From Pterobdella sp. o SKG-2022 (Eukaryota > Annelida > Clitellata > Hirudinida > Piscicolidae), in the NCBI GenBank assembly GCA_964035795.1, contig OZ038323.1, positions 2,438,744-2,502,743 of the forward strand: DNA of 64,000 bases, in the 5' to 3' direction. Below the pieces are notes generated by a model, which saw only the letters and a list, made by a program, of their open reading frames with translations, made no database searches and had not been told where the DNA came from. Below, piece after piece: positions 63,151 to 64,000 of the stretch. The translations under genes and the position numbers were made by a program. Numbering within the stretch: position 1 is the first letter of the stretch; each line of letters starts with the position of its first letter.

Positions 63151-64000
63151 CAAATGGGCATTTCATTTAAAACACATTATAATTAGTGGAATTTCAAATT
63201 TAAAATGCGGAATATTACAAAAAATAAATAAACTAGTCAAATAAGTGAAAAAAAAAAAACTTTTGTAAATATTAGTTTCTATTTATAATTAAATAATACA
63301 AAATTTCATAAAATACTTCGTACATCACTAAAGAAGTTCCAAGCGGCAAAGCATTGGCTCATCTGCTTTAAGTTTAGCCCATCAGCTATGCACCAATCAT
63401 ATACTTTGTTAAAATCTATTATATGTATAGTCTTTGGTTATTTCTATTTCTCCCGCTAAGAATAAGGAAGTTCCAAGCTGCAAAAAGCTGTTTTATATGG
63501 ACCAATCATAGGCTTTGAAGAATTTTAGTTTTTTTTTTTCTTCAAATATTCATGTATCATAATGTTTAAATATTCACGGATTGTACAAAAAGCTTTGTTA
63601 GTTGGTAAATGTTAGGTTTTTTTTCATTAAACTTCTAAAAATGATTATTTCAGTACTTTCACAATTTTTTTAAAATTCTATGATTGGTTCATCAACTGTA
63701 GGCTCGCTCTTCAATTCTTTTCACGTAAGCGGCTGTCGCTAAGAAAAATTTTGTTCTGGTTATCTATTTCGATTTTTCTCGATAAAAAAGCCAATTTTTG
63801 AAAACTCAAAAGTATTAGTTTTCTAAAAATATTAATTTATCAGAATATTTAAATATTTACGGGTTTTACACAAAATCTCATCTATTTCATATATATTAAT
63901 GTATCAGAATGTTCGAATATTTACGGATTTTACCACAATAAGTAAGAAAGTCTATTAAATTACAGGAATTTTAAATGCTCCATAGAAAGAACACACACTA

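Larger units (their letters stand above)
61099..64000. other. Upstream of ADSL: AT-rich, no gene recognised
   Basis: Presumably contains the ADSL promoter near 61.1 kb, but no core element stands out. It also holds the AACT array, the inverted-repeat element at 62773-63150 and repeated short phrases in 63.3-63.95 kb. No protein-coding frame is convincing. Confidence 0.5.

Overview
The window is nuclear DNA from an AT-rich invertebrate animal. Short exons with GT-AG introns, a DAZ/Boule RNA-binding gene, an extracellular protein built from TSP1, SRCR, EGF, PAN and fibrinogen-like modules, tRNA-derived SINEs and non-LTR retrotransposons all point to a metazoan. I could not fix the phylum from sequence alone.

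Layout. 0-10 kb is a transposon graveyard: two inverted copies of a LINE endonuclease segment (1-910 and 7.05-7.37 kb), a broken MULE transposase (2.2-3.2 kb) and the reverse-transcriptase end of a similar LINE carrying a PHD-like zinc finger (9.1-10.1 kb). 10-17.4 kb is AT-rich with no recognised gene. 17.4-33.3 kb (perhaps to 34.2 kb) holds a boule orthologue on the minus strand, with eight exons joined in frame plus a candidate 5-codon first exon. Its introns contain a 645-bp perfect CA array, an ATCT array and two minisatellites. 36.6-37.1 kb on the plus strand is an orphan single-pass membrane protein. 42.0-50.9 kb on the minus strand is a 20-exon gene for a 966-residue secreted mosaic protein: signal peptide, PAN, EGF, 2 TSP1, SRCR, 7 TSP1 and a Caspr-type fibrinogen-like C-terminus. 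51.96-61.1 kb on the minus strand is a complete adenylosuccinate lyase gene (ADSL) with two different, homologous first coding exons. Its introns hold a 2A-peptide-bearing LINE, a SINE with a second LINE fragment nested in it, two foldback elements and a long GTAA array. 61.1-64 kb is AT-rich with an AACT array and a probable piggyBac-like MITE.

The three spliced genes all lie on the minus strand and are functionally unrelated: germline RNA regulation, extracellular matrix or recognition, and purine synthesis. The secreted gene begins about 1 kb downstream of the ADSL stop codon. Exon boundaries were placed by hand from GT/AG signals, reading frame and similarity to known families. All listed junctions of the mosaic gene and ADSL keep frame from start to stop; none has been checked against transcripts.
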